From Nostoc sp. NMS9 (GTDB taxonomy: Bacteria > Cyanobacteriota > Cyanobacteriia > Cyanobacteriales > Nostocaceae): a stretch of DNA of 64,000 nucleotides. This document shows positions 37,811 to 46,444 of this stretch, piece after piece. The translations under genes were made by a program, and so were the position numbers. The notes under the pieces are model-generated. The model searched no databases. It was not told where the DNA came from and saw only the letters and a list, made by a program, of their open reading frames with translations. Position 1 is the stretch's first letter, and each line of letters opens with the position of its first letter. Where the stretch lies: the NCBI RefSeq assembly GCF_017114995.1, contig NZ_JABXKL010000074.1, positions 168,719 through 232,718 on the forward strand, given 5' to 3'.

Positions 37811-38311
37811 ATGAGGTTGACAATGGAGGCAAAAAGTGAAACCCTCAACCGACACGCACCACTAATCACTGCTGGAATTTTTCTTGGTGTGGGTCTTGGA
37901 GGGTTTATTGATGGAATTTTACTGCATCAAATCCTCCAGTGGCATCACATGCTCAGTAACATTCGACCTCTGACAAACAGGGCGAATATAGATTTGAATA
38001 TGGTGTGGGATGGGTTCTTTCATACCTTGGATTGGGTATTCACCGCGACTGGACTTGTGTTACTATGGCGTGCTGGAAGACGTAATGATGTTCCTTGGTC
38101 ATCACAGACCTTTATTGGATCGATACTGATTGGTGGTGGATTGTTCGACTTGGTTGAAGGTTTAATTGACCACCAAATTCTTGGTGTCCATCATGTTAAA
38201 CCAGGTCCAAATGAGTTAGCTTGGGATCTAGGATTTCTGGCATTCGGTGCCCTACTTGTTCTCATCGGCTGGCTAATGATAAAAAAAGAGTCAAGAGTCA
38301 TTAGTCATTAG
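37811..38311 (+). CDS. DUF2243 membrane protein
   Basis: 166 aa (the ATG at 37823 is an alternative start, 4 residues later). It has four hydrophobic helices (about 17-38, 67-85, 99-118, 138-158). The conserved first-helix motif GGFIDGILLHQILQWHHMLS and the third-helix GGGLFDLVEGLIDHQILGVHHV put paired His and Asp residues in the membrane, which is the signature of DUF2243. The function is not known; metal or haem binding by these His residues is a guess. Confidence 0.87.
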   Translation: MRLTMEAKSETLNRHAPLITAGIFLGVGLGGFIDGILLHQILQWHHMLSNIRPLTNRANIDLNMVWDGFFHTLDWVFTATGLVLLWRAGRRNDVPWSSQTFIGSILIGGGLFDLVEGLIDHQILGVHHVKPGPNELAWDLGFLAFGALLVLIGWLMIKKESRVISH

Positions 38312-38470
38312 TCATTGGGCATTGGGCATTGGGCATGGGGAAGAGACAAGGTAGACAAGGAAGAAGCGGGAGATAAGTGAGAGACTTGTTCAATAATTCC
38401 CCCTTGTCTCCCCTGCCCCTTGTCTCCCCTGCCCCTCTGCCCCCCTGCCCCTCTGCTCCCCTGCACCTCT
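38312..38470. repeat. Intergenic tandem repeat debris
   Basis: GTCATTAGTCATTAGTCATT (units of 7), GGGCATT units, then C-rich CCCCTGCCCC-type units reaching the ATG at 38471. These are the complements of the ATGCCCA and CAGGGGAG repeats seen elsewhere. They read open in frame upstream of the DUF4129 gene, which is why a longer start at 38420 is not accepted. Confidence 0.75.
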
Positions 38471-39076
38471 ATGACAGACACTTTTGAAAAAACTAGCTGG
38501 AGTTGGCATTTGTCTCAATTCCAACAACAAGCGGGTGAATGGTGGGAATACCAGTTTTACCGCTTTGAAAAGGCCTTACCACAATTGCCTACTGGATGGT
38601 CAATTAGCCCAAGGCTAGGTGAATTGCTGAAATTCCTGTTTTGGCTGGTACTGGGATTATTTATAGCGTGGGTGGGTTGGCGATTATGGCGAGAATTCAG
38701 TCCCTATATATATTCTTGGCTAAATAGAAGTGGCAATTTCACTGATTTTCGTGTAAAAACTCGCTCCAATGAGTCATCCATTGCTCTTTTGTTGGAGCGA
38801 TCGCAAGAATTTTATCGTCAAGGTAACTACCGTGAGGCTTGCCGTTGTGTTTATTTAGCGATGTTGCAGCAGTTGGATAAAAATGCAATCGCACCCCACA
38901 AACTCAGCCGTACTGATGGAGAATATCTGCAATTGCTGCGAGCTTCTGTGACTCCCATACAGCCTTATGAAACTTTAATTACTACTCACGAGCAATTATG
39001 TTTTGGTAATGCCGAAATTTTGCCAGACAATTATCAGCAGTGTCGGCAAGCTTATCGAGAAATTTCCCCGGAATGA
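38471..39076 (+). CDS. DUF4129 domain membrane protein
   Basis: About 201 aa from the ATG at 38471. A single hydrophobic segment (LLKFLFWLVLGLFIAWVGWRLW) lies near residues 54-75. The C-terminal part carries the DUF4129 pattern: LLERSQEFYRQGNYREACRCVYLAMLQQLDKNAIAPHKLSRTDGEYLQLL. Family members are often linked to transglutaminase-like proteins or DUF58/MoxR clusters; none of those is adjacent here. Function unknown. Confidence 0.8.
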   Translation: MTDTFEKTSWSWHLSQFQQQAGEWWEYQFYRFEKALPQLPTGWSISPRLGELLKFLFWLVLGLFIAWVGWRLWREFSPYIYSWLNRSGNFTDFRVKTRSNESSIALLLERSQEFYRQGNYREACRCVYLAMLQQLDKNAIAPHKLSRTDGEYLQLLRASVTPIQPYETLITTHEQLCFGNAEILPDNYQQCRQAYREISPE

Positions 39077-39080
39077 AAAA

Positions 39081-39103
39081 GAGACGTTGCATTGCAACGT
39101 CTC
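39081..39103. terminator. Hairpin between convergent genes
   Basis: GAGACGTTGCA, one T, TGCAACGTCTC: a perfect 11-bp stem preceded by an A-run (for the minus strand this gives a U-run after the stem). It lies between the DUF4129 gene and argD, so it can serve as a bidirectional terminator. Confidence 0.65.
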
Positions 39104-39123
39104 TACATAAAACAAACAATATT

Positions 39124-40407
39124 CTATTTGGTAAGAATCGCGATCGCTCGATCCACAGCTTCCAAAGCAGTATTGACTTCTGCCTCTGTGACAATAAGTG
39201 GTGGCACAAATCGGACTACTTTTGGCCCGGCTGGTACTAGCAATACGCCCTCTTTGATGGCAGCATTGACGATATCTGCTGCGGTTATTTGAATATCGGC
39301 TCGCAATTCCAAACCGTTGATTAAACCCCAACCCCGAACTTCACCAATTTGCTGAGGATATTTTGCTGCGATCGCTCTCAATCCAGATCGCAACTGTTCA
39401 CCCCTGTCTTGCACATTCTGCAAAATATTTTCCCGTTCCAATGTCTGGCAAACACTGAGTGCTACACCACACACAAAAGGATTACCGCCAAAGGTGCTGG
39501 CGTGTTCTCCTGGTTGAAAAACGTCGCAGAATTTCTTGCTGATCATTGCACCGATGGGGATACCGCCACCTAAGCCTTTAGCACTGGTGAAAATATCCGG
39601 TTCAACGCCAAGATGTTCGTAAGCCCATAATTTGCCGCTGCGCCCCATACCAACTTGCACTTCGTCAAAAATCAACAAAATACCAGTTTCATCGCAAATT
39701 TGCCGTAACTTTTTGAAATAGGCAACATCTCCCGGACGCACACCGCCTTCTCCCTGCAATGGCTCGATCAGAATCGCCGCTACCCGATAATCGCCTTCAT
39801 CCAACTCGCTAATCGCCACTTCTACAGCGTTAATATCGTTGTAATTTACGTAGTGGAACCCAGGAACTAAAGGATCAAAATATTTTTGATACTTCGGTTG
39901 TGCTGTAGCGGTAATCGTTGCCAAAGTCCGTCCGTGGAAACTGGCATTGGCGGTTAAAATAATCGGTTTTTCAATGTCCAATACTGTGTGGGCATATTTC
40001 CGCGCCAGTTTAATTGCGGCTTCGTTAGCCTCAGCTCCAGAGTTGCAGAAAAATACGCGATCGGCACAGGAATGATCGACAAGCCATTTTGCCAATTCAC
40101 CTTGCTCAGGAATGTAATACAAATTAGAGACATGGTGCAACTTCTGGATTTGGCGTGTTACCGCTTCTACCATTGCTGGGTGGGCATGTCCTAAAGTACA
40201 AGTAGCAATTCCCGCTACAAAGTCCAAATATTCCCGCCCCTGCGTATCCCAAACCCGGCATCCAGCACCCCGTTCCAGGGCTAAGGGAAACCGGGCGTAG
40301 GTAGACATGACAGCTTCATTAAAGCTATCTGTATCAAAGGGACTAGATGCTACAGACCCTGAATCTGGGGGGATGGTGGTTTGTTCAACGAGAGTTTCTA
40401 GGCTCAC
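39124..40407 (-). CDS. argD: Acetylornithine/succinyldiaminopimelate aminotransferase
   Basis: 427 aa, full length with about 25 extra N-terminal residues. Class III PLP aminotransferase of arginine synthesis: YLDFVAGIATCTLGHAHP near residue 67, FCNSGAEANEAAIKLARKY, FHGRTLATITATAQPKY, IFDEVQVGMGRSGKLWAYE, and the PLP lysine in TSAKGLGGGIPIGAM near residue 275, then STFGGNPFVCGVAL and GWGLINGLEL. It converts N-acetylglutamate semialdehyde to N-acetylornithine. Monocistronic here. Confidence 0.95.
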   Translation of the reverse strand: MSLETLVEQTTIPPDSGSVASSPFDTDSFNEAVMSTYARFPLALERGAGCRVWDTQGREYLDFVAGIATCTLGHAHPAMVEAVTRQIQKLHHVSNLYYIPEQGELAKWLVDHSCADRVFFCNSGAEANEAAIKLARKYAHTVLDIEKPIILTANASFHGRTLATITATAQPKYQKYFDPLVPGFHYVNYNDINAVEVAISELDEGDYRVAAILIEPLQGEGGVRPGDVAYFKKLRQICDETGILLIFDEVQVGMGRSGKLWAYEHLGVEPDIFTSAKGLGGGIPIGAMISKKFCDVFQPGEHASTFGGNPFVCGVALSVCQTLERENILQNVQDRGEQLRSGLRAIAAKYPQQIGEVRGWGLINGLELRADIQITAADIVNAAIKEGVLLVPAGPKVVRFVPPLIVTEAEVNTALEAVDRAIAILTK

Positions 40408-40879
40408 TACCGCTCCTCCTGAAAGTTTTTCATTATATAGTTATTTACTAGTTTCCTAGAAATCCCTAAAAAATACTTTTTATTTAGACAACTCGTACTT
40501 CTTCTTAAATTAACGCTTATATCACTTCAAACGCATGGCGGTGGTGAAAAAATTTTGTATGCAACATTTGATCAAGAGGATGAGCGACAGGCAATTTGCA
40601 TAGGCGCAGCCCGTCGTTGGTATTGCAAGTCTTGGGTAGCTCCAGGGGTTTTCTCACTGATGTCCAAGCCTAACTCGTCAAATACTAGCCTGCGATTTTG
40701 ACAGTGCTAGGGCAAATGACGAAATTACCTTTGCTGTGTCTGGGAAAACTGTAACATTGTTCAACTGAAATCACTTCATCACAGTTAATACCCTCTAGGA
40801 AAGCTCCCAAAAGGTATTAGTTTTTAAATTATTATTTATTTTCAAAACTATTGATTACTTTTATGAAAGAAGTTGTGTA
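40408..40879. other. Intergenic region, 472 bp
   Basis: No gene that I can support. It is the 3' side of the leader-peptide gene and the 5' side of argD, whose promoter must be in the left part. Confidence 0.4.
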
Positions 40880-41119
40880 CTATTGTGTACTATTTGGATC
40901 TGCTATGTTATCAGAATTCTGGTTAAACAACTTCAGTCTGCTCCCACCGCTTACGACAATGTTGCCTAGACTGAACATAAACCCTGTTCCTGCAAAATCG
41001 TTCTGTATTCCATCCTCTGCTCCTCCCATCACTGCCCTCATTTCCTCTTCGGACAGTTCTTCCATCACTGCGGCTTTTGCATCAATTTTTTGTAAATCAG
41101 CGATTTTGATATCAGCCAT
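40880..41119 (-). CDS. Small peptide with double-glycine (bacteriocin-type) leader
   Basis: 79 aa, ATG start. The first 33 residues are acidic and helical and end in ELSEEEMRAVMGG-A, which is the L-S-x-E-E-x-x-x-V-x-GG pattern of leaders cleaved by C39 peptidase-type ABC exporters. The remaining core is AEDGIQNDFAGTGFMFSLGNIVVSGGSR and then a polar tail; it has no Cys, so lanthipeptide-type rings are not expected. No modification enzyme, exporter or immunity gene lies next to it. It may be an orphan bacteriocin or other secreted peptide precursor; a random acidic protein is less likely given the GG motif. Confidence 0.6.
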   Translation of the reverse strand: MADIKIADLQKIDAKAAVMEELSEEEMRAVMGGAEDGIQNDFAGTGFMFSLGNIVVSGGSRLKLFNQNSDNIADPNSTQ

Positions 41120-41797
41120 GAGTTTCTCTAAAAATATATAATTTTGTATTTAGTACATCATATTACTGCATATCAACAAGCTAGTAAAGTATTTATACAA
41201 AACTACCTACTTTTCCTACTTAACCCACTTTTCTTACCTATTTCTCTCTCCCATTCAGAAACTACCCATCCTTAGAGTGGGGGTTTTCCTACTGGAGTAC
41301 CTTGGTTAAACCGATGAAATGAGCCTTGACTAGCCAGAGATGCTTTGCTTTTCATCTGTGTCGGATGACAGCTTGTGAGCAAGAAACAACAAGATCGCAG
41401 CAAAGCAACTACTAAATTCAGAGGTCGAACAACAGCAGCAATCATCTCTAGTTATCTACCTTGCAGCTACTATCTACACAGTACAGTATGGTGATTGAGC
41501 AGTTAATGGCTGGGGCGATCGCTCTTGGCAGTGTTTTCTTCATGTTTAATTAAAGCAAGTGGGTATGAATAATTAAAGGTTTGTAGTAAGCGGCTCCAGC
41601 CCTTGCTAAGAGGCAATTTAATTAATTTTACATGGCATAACTTAGTTAGATTTATTCTTGCCCACTTACTTACTTTAAATATACTAAAAAGGACGAATAT
41701 TAAAAAGTTAACAGAAAACTAGAAAAAGTAGGTTAAAAGTACTATTTTTACCTCATTCTCAACACTTGAGCAAAAATATCAACGTATCCAAAAGGAG
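41120..41797. other. Intergenic region, 678 bp
   Basis: Holds the promoter of the leader-peptide gene on the left, the duplicated channel-gene fragment at 41476-41553, and AT-rich sequence before the channel gene. A weak hairpin (CCCATCC...GTGGGG, 41265-41285) is present. Confidence 0.45.
41476..41553 (+). pseudogene. 5' fragment of a second potassium-channel gene
   Basis: 41503-41543 matches 41798-41838, the start of the intact channel gene, at 39 of 41 bases. The frame reads QYSMVIEQLMAGAIALGSVFFMFN and stops at 41551-41553. The upstream residues align loosely with those before the intact copy (Y and L-M-A-G in register). It is a relic of a tandem duplication or of recombination at the channel locus. 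Confidence 0.65.
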
Positions 41798-41800
41798 TTG

Positions 41801-42817
41801 ATGGCTGGGGCGATCGCTCTTGGCGGTGTTTTCTTCATTGGCACTTTGTGGTACTCGTTAGTGGAGGGCTGGTCATGGGAAGATGCGGCTTACATGACAG
41901 TCATAACTTTAGCGACTGTGGGATATGGAGAGACGCACCCACTCGGTAGCCGAGGACGATTATTTACAATTGCCCTGATTTTGTTGGGTGTAGTCAATAT
42001 CGGTTACATTGTCAACAGATTTACAGAAGCGATCATTCAAGGCTACTTTCAACAAGGAATTCGGCTACAGCAACAGAGGCGGTTAATGGAATCCCTATCA
42101 GAACATTACATCATCTGTGGATTTAGTCGGACTGGTCGCCAAATTGCCAAGGAATTTCGGGCAGAAGGTGTATCTTTTGTAGTGATTGATTCAGATATGG
42201 AATCTGTGCAAAGGGCGCAGACAGAAGGTTACACAGCATACCAAGGTGACGCAACCTTAGATGACACACTGCTAAAAGTTGGCATTGAACGGGCGATGTG
42301 TATTGTTGCAGCCCTCCCTTCAGATGCCGAAAATTTATATATTGTTTTATCAGCCAAAACATTGAATTCGGCAATTCGGGTGATCGCACGGGCAAGTACA
42401 GAAGAAGCTTTGCAGAAGTTACGACGTGGTGGTGCAGATGAAGTGATATCCCCCTATATTACTGGTGGGAAGCGCATGGCTGCTGCGGCTCTCAGACCCC
42501 AAGTATTGGACTTTGTAGACGGGATTTTGACAGGTGCAGACCGTCAGTTGTATATGGAAGAATTTTTACTCGACCCGGCTTTCTGTCCTTTTGTGGGTCA
42601 AAGTTTGCAAAAGGCGAGATTGCGGTCGCAATCTGGGGCATTAGTTCTGGCAATTCGCCGTGTTGATGGGACTTTAATCGGTGGCCCCACTGGCGACACG
42701 ATTTTAATGCCGGGAGATCGGCTAATTGGTATGGGTACAGAAGAGCAGTTGCGTAGCCTGAATCAAATTCTTGGCCCAATTGGTTCCAAGCAACTGCGGC
42801 GACCGAAAAATAACTGA
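41801..42817 (+). CDS. Two-helix potassium channel with TrkA-N (RCK) domain
   Basis: 338 aa from the ATG at 41801. Helix 1 (AGAIALGGVFFIGTLWYSLV), a pore with the selectivity filter TLATVGYGE near residue 45, helix 2 (LFTIALILLGVVNIGYIV), then a Rossmann RCK domain (YIICGFSRTGRQIAKEF, FVVIDSD, YQGDATLDDTLLKVGIERA) and a TrkA-C-like end (GALVLAIRRVDG...LMPGDRLIGMGT). It should be a ligand-gated K+ channel of the MthK kind. GGAG lies only 4 bases before the ATG, and the frame stays open upstream to about 41734 with coding-like residues (STLEQKYQRIQKE), so the natural N-terminus may be longer and disrupted. Confidence 0.9.
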   Translation: MAGAIALGGVFFIGTLWYSLVEGWSWEDAAYMTVITLATVGYGETHPLGSRGRLFTIALILLGVVNIGYIVNRFTEAIIQGYFQQGIRLQQQRRLMESLSEHYIICGFSRTGRQIAKEFRAEGVSFVVIDSDMESVQRAQTEGYTAYQGDATLDDTLLKVGIERAMCIVAALPSDAENLYIVLSAKTLNSAIRVIARASTEEALQKLRRGGADEVISPYITGGKRMAAAALRPQVLDFVDGILTGADRQLYMEEFLLDPAFCPFVGQSLQKARLRSQSGALVLAIRRVDGTLIGGPTGDTILMPGDRLIGMGTEEQLRSLNQILGPIGSKQLRRPKNN

Positions 42818-43012
42818 TTTTATTTTTCCTCATTACTTTTTTATACCAAAATTTCATAGTGTAATTACACAAATAAATAGTATAATATCATGCAATAAAA
42901 CTTACTTTAGGAATCGCCTCTGACAAAAGCCCCCATCAAAAGCGTAGACGCGCAACGGCTTGTCGATAGACATCGCTTACAATTAATGTGACTCCTACTC
43001 GCCCAAAAATCT
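42818..43012. other. Intergenic region
   Basis: AT-rich, with a short stretch (GCGTAGACGCGCAACGGCTT, from about 42941) resembling dispersed repeats. No gene. Confidence 0.35.
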
Positions 43013-43272
43013 ATGCAAATCTTTCTTTCTGCCACCTGAAGTAGAAGCCCTAGTTCAACGTCAACTGACGCTTCGGTAAGTATCAGAACGCGATCAAAGT
43101 TATTCTTACGGGTATAAAACTCCTAGAACAACAAGAAGACATTTATCAAGGACAACTGCAAGACCTTCAACAAGAAGCATGTGTTGGGTGGGAAGCCTCC
43201 GAGCGGGGCAAAGTCGTTGATGGCTCGACTGCAATGGCTCAAATTCGCGCCAATGTGCGATCGCAGTGTTAA
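43013..43272 (+). pseudogene. ParD-like antitoxin relic with two frameshifts
   Basis: Pieced together, the three frames read MQI(F), then LPPEVEALVQRQLT, then GKYQNAIKVILTGIKLLEQQEDIYQGQLQDLQQEACVGWEASERGKVVDGSTAMAQIRANVRSQC and a stop at 43270-43272. That is a ribbon-helix-helix ParD antitoxin of the cyanobacterial kind. Indels lie at about 43022-43030 and about 43070-43078. No toxin gene follows. Confidence 0.7.
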
Positions 43273-43330
43273 AACTAATTCTTCCCCTTAGTTAACAAGT
43301 TTTGTGGTAATGCCCAGATAACTCACTGAA

Positions 43331-43471
43331 GCAGAAATTGGTGGCTGGGTTTGATTGTAAATTTAGACGAAAGTCGATAGCGATCGCATTTCCACAAATT
43401 ATAAAATGTGCTAATAAAAAATGCCTGAAAGTATAAATTAGGGCTTTATCCATCAATGAAGGAAGGGTGAG
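43331..43471 (+). promoter_or_regulatory. Duplicated 5' leader of the DUF4157 gene, copy 1
   Basis: Starting with GCAGAAATTGG, these 141 bases including TAAATTTAGACGAAAGTCGA and ATCAATGAAGGAAGGGTGAG are nearly identical to 46305-46444, upstream of the truncated second copy. AAGGAAGG just before the ATG is the ribosome-binding site. Conservation of both copies up to the start suggests it contains the promoter. Confidence 0.6.
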
Positions 43472-45742
43472 ATGAGCGATCGCACATTTGGGTGGAAAAA
43501 AGCAGGTACATCAACTTTTTTAAATCCGTCCCTTGTCTCACCACATACTCCAACGCTGGCAAACCCAACACGCGGCTTTGGTTTACCAACGAATAATGTC
43601 ATTCAAACAGCAGCTGAGGAATCAATCAACCAGCAACAAGCGCAGTCTGCTGACGAGCAATCCTTGTTATCAGAAGCCATTCAGCAACGGTCTTTTAGTC
43701 ACGACATTAGTCGCATATCGTTGCATCGTCCCCAGGCAAAACTGACGGTGGGAGAACCAGGGGACAAGTATGAGCAGGAAGCAGATTGGATGGCAAATCA
43801 GGTGATGCGGATGGTTGTGCCAGAGAAACTTAACGCTCCTAGTGTACAGCCTGTACAAGATTTCTTGCAGCGCAAATGTGCAGCCTGTGAACAGGAAGAA
43901 GACAAAGTACAAACTAAGCCATCTATCGAATCGGCTACTGATGGGGGCTTACAAGCAGAGGATAATATTGAGAGTCGGCTCAATAGTAGTAAAGGTGGGG
44001 GGAGTGCCTTAGCGGATGAGGTGCGATCATTCATGGAACCCCGCTTTGGTGCCGACTTCAGCCACGTGCGAGTCCATACAGGCAACGAATCTGTTCAGAT
44101 GAATCAAGATTTGAACGCCCAAGCCTTCACGCACAAGCAGGATATTTACTTTGGTACAGGAAAGGCTCCTGCGAAGGATGCTTTGACTGCTCATGAGTTA
44201 ACCCATGTGGTGCAGCAAACAGGTGTGGTTCAAACAAATCAAGCTCCTAAAAAGCCAAATGTTCAGCTAAAGTGTTCAGCTTGTGATGAAGAGGAAACAG
44301 TACAGCGATCGGTCAAAATATCGTCTGTTTCGGAAATGGGAGTACAGCGATCGTGGTTTGATGATGATGATGAAGAAGAAAAAAAAGAACCAGAAAATAG
44401 TTCCGGTGGAGGTGTCTTAGATTGGGCTAAAGAGAAAGCCAGTGGAGCGGTTGATACTGTTAGCCAAGCTGGAGGTGATGCCTATGATTGGGCGAAAGAG
44501 AAAGGCAGTGCAGCCGTAGATACTGTCACTCAAGCCGGAAGCGATGCCTATGACTGGGCGAAAGAGAAAGGCAGTGCAGCCGTAGATACCGTCACTCAAG
44601 CCGGAAGCGATGCCTATGACTGGGCGAAAGAAAAAGCCAGTGGAGCCGTAGATTCTGTCACTCAAGCTGGAAGCGATGCCTATGATTGGGCGAAAGAGAA
44701 AGGTAGCGCAGCTGTAGATTTAGCTACCGACGTTGGCGGACAAGCTCTAGATTTGATTTCCAATCCGTCTAATATTCAAGTGGATTGGAATAGCGGACCT
44801 GGGATGATATTGAAAGCTTGGGCTAGTCATCTCGATCCAGAGATTGCACAGGATATTCGTGGCAAAAATCCCGCAGATCTGTACAACTTGGTAGATGTTC
44901 CTCAACAAGTCCAGCAAGCAGCTGAAGAATTAGCAAAACAAGCAAGAACGAACACGGCACAGAGTGTAACACCAATGGATATAGCACCGGATGTTACACA
45001 AGTGAACATGCAACCGGCTTTAACACCACTACCAGGACCTGGCGGTACACCTGGTCCAATCAGCGGTGTATACCCAGTTGGAACTGGTGCTGGTGCTGGT
45101 GCTGGTGCTGGTGCTGGTGCTGGTGCTGGTGCTGGTACTGGTACTGGTGCTGCTACTGGTGCTGGTGCTGTTGGTATTGGTTTTTTGGCTATTTTAGGAC
45201 TAATTATTCTTGCAGTTTTAACATGGAGTTCAACCACAATCGTCAAAGATAAAGACGAGAATAAGATGCTTGAAGAGGATCGGAAAAGAGATGAGGATTG
45301 GAAAAGAGATGAGACTGAACCAGTAACCGACTCTGCATCAGGAAAACCACGTACTATACCTGTGATGGAGGAGGGTCTTTCCTCAAGCGACCAAGAAATG
45401 TGGAAGAAATGTTACGAACTGCACGAGAAGTATAAAGACCTACAGGATAGTAACGCAGTACTCTCCAGTCAAATTAAATCCCTTCAAGATGACTACAATA
45501 ACAATCGACTCACACCCGAGAAAAAACTAGAGCTGTGTGCACTCCTTCTTAAGCTAATTCCTGAGGTCGAACGTCTGCTCAACATGCGGCGGAGTTACAT
45601 AGATGATGGATGTGACAAAATAGATTGGTTTAAGAGAGGTACTACTGAGTCATATCGCCGAATGCGTCACATTGGCGAATTAGAAAATGTTAACAGGCAA
45701 TTGGACAAACTCAAGGAGTTGCGCGGAAAAATCTCATGCTGA
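43472..45742 (+). CDS. DUF4157 (eCIS-core) protein with 11-mer amphipathic repeats
   Basis: 756 aa, ATG start with GGAAGG upstream. Residues 1-75 are unstructured, with an AKLTVGEPGDKYEQEADWMANQVMRM block near 90-115 typical of these proteins. The DUF4157 domain covers about 165-250: LADEVRSFMEPRFGADFSHVRVHTG ... DIYFGTGKAPAKDALTAHELTHVVQQ, with the HELTH metalloprotease-like motif. Residues 317-426 are five 22-residue repeats (DWAKEKGSAAVDTVTQAGSDAY), LEA-like. Residues 538-570 are poly-GA leading into one membrane helix (VGIGFLAILGLIILAVLTW). The charged C-terminal 160 residues are coiled coil. DUF4157 proteins are often cargo or accessory proteins of extracellular contractile injection systems; none of those structural genes is in the window. 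A coupled small gene follows. Confidence 0.85.
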   Translation: MSDRTFGWKKAGTSTFLNPSLVSPHTPTLANPTRGFGLPTNNVIQTAAEESINQQQAQSADEQSLLSEAIQQRSFSHDISRISLHRPQAKLTVGEPGDKYEQEADWMANQVMRMVVPEKLNAPSVQPVQDFLQRKCAACEQEEDKVQTKPSIESATDGGLQAEDNIESRLNSSKGGGSALADEVRSFMEPRFGADFSHVRVHTGNESVQMNQDLNAQAFTHKQDIYFGTGKAPAKDALTAHELTHVVQQTGVVQTNQAPKKPNVQLKCSACDEEETVQRSVKISSVSEMGVQRSWFDDDDEEEKKEPENSSGGGVLDWAKEKASGAVDTVSQAGGDAYDWAKEKGSAAVDTVTQAGSDAYDWAKEKGSAAVDTVTQAGSDAYDWAKEKASGAVDSVTQAGSDAYDWAKEKGSAAVDLATDVGGQALDLISNPSNIQVDWNSGPGMILKAWASHLDPEIAQDIRGKNPADLYNLVDVPQQVQQAAEELAKQARTNTAQSVTPMDIAPDVTQVNMQPALTPLPGPGGTPGPISGVYPVGTGAGAGAGAGAGAGAGAGTGTGAATGAGAVGIGFLAILGLIILAVLTWSSTTIVKDKDENKMLEEDRKRDEDWKRDETEPVTDSASGKPRTIPVMEEGLSSSDQEMWKKCYELHEKYKDLQDSNAVLSSQIKSLQDDYNNNRLTPEKKLELCALLLKLIPEVERLLNMRRSYIDDGCDKIDWFKRGTTESYRRMRHIGELENVNRQLDKLKELRGKISC
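44420..44749. repeat. Five 66-bp coding repeats
   Basis: Five units of 22 codons, each made of two 11-residue halves (DWAKEKGSAAV and DTVTQAGSDAY). The middle units are nearly identical in DNA, so recent expansion is likely. Confidence 0.85.
45085..45173. repeat. GGTGCT hexamer repeat encoding poly Gly-Ala
   Basis: About fourteen GGTGCT/GGTACT units in frame, giving GAGAGAGAG just before the membrane helix. Slippage here would keep the frame because the unit is 6 bp. Confidence 0.85.
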
Positions 45743-46254
45743 TGATGAACACAGACACCATGATCGCCTCTGTCCGCACCGCGTGGTCCCTCATCCCACC
45801 ACCGCCTGTAGAGGACTTGCAGTACATGGCATGGGGATGGGGTGAGGAAGCTTGGCGGGCTTTCGTCGGTATCGCACCCGTGGAAGTGGATATCTCATCG
45901 CCAGGCTTCTTGGCGTGTACGCCGTTGCTTGATTTGCCACCTGCTACTGCTGCTGCGTATCTGGGGACGTATCTTTTGTCGCTGCTGGATGGACTGAAGT
46001 TTCAGGAAGATTGCGGCATCTTTTACGATATACTCACACGCGCTCATACTATCCACTGTCTCAGTGAGCCGGACTTCTGGCAGACAGTTATCCGCCCTTA
46101 CCTGCCTGCGGAGTGCCGACAGACCTTGGTGGAGTTCTGTTCCTACCTTGCCTCGTGCCGAGAGTTACTTGCCTTGTCCCAAGAACAGATCGACCTAATT
46201 GTGGCGTTGTCGGTGGAGGATTTGCCTCCGCAAATGCAATCGCCGATCTTGTAG
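45736..46254 (+). CDS. Unrecognised 172-aa protein coupled to the DUF4157 gene
   Basis: The ATG at 45736 lies inside the last codons of the DUF4157 gene (7-base overlap), so the two are translationally coupled. The protein is acidic, Trp/Pro-rich at the start (SLIPPPPVEDLQYMAWGWGEEAWRAFVG), helical, with LLDLPPATAAAYLGTYLLSLLDGL and FWQTVIRPYLPAECRQTLVEFCSYL, and no signal or membrane helix. I do not recognise the family. Its size and coupling would fit an immunity protein or chaperone for the upstream protein, but that is inference. Confidence 0.6.
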   Translation: MLMMNTDTMIASVRTAWSLIPPPPVEDLQYMAWGWGEEAWRAFVGIAPVEVDISSPGFLACTPLLDLPPATAAAYLGTYLLSLLDGLKFQEDCGIFYDILTRAHTIHCLSEPDFWQTVIRPYLPAECRQTLVEFCSYLASCRELLALSQEQIDLIVALSVEDLPPQMQSPIL

Positions 46255-46304
46255 TGCTTAAATATGATTGCAAATCTTGTAAAGTCGGTATAGCTGACAA
46301 AAAC

Positions 46305-46444
46305 GCAGAAATTGGCGGCTGGTTCTGACTGTAAATTTAGACGAAAGTCGATAGCGATCGCATTTTCACAAATTGTAAAATTTGCTAGTTAAAAATGCTT
46401 GGCAGCAAGAATCAGGCTTTACCCATCAATGAAGGAAGGGTGAG
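46305..46444 (+). promoter_or_regulatory. Duplicated 5' leader, copy 2
   Basis: Matches 43331-43471 closely, including TAAATTTAGACGAAAGTCGA and ATCAATGAAGGAAGGGTGAG. Same ribosome-binding site in front of the truncated copy. Confidence 0.6.

Noticed and set aside
40851..41141. Plus-strand frame of 96 codons opposite the leader peptide
   Set aside because: The minus-strand peptide has a recognisable double-glycine leader; the plus frame is Ser/Ile-rich with no family features.
41265..41285. Hairpin that could be the end of an IS200/IS605 element
   Set aside because: Stem of only 4-5 pairs, and no transposase or second end is present.
44902..45246. Minus-strand frame rich in Ala-Pro opposite the Gly-Ala tract
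   Set aside because: It is the complement of the GGTGCT repeats in the DUF4157 gene and has no other coding sign.
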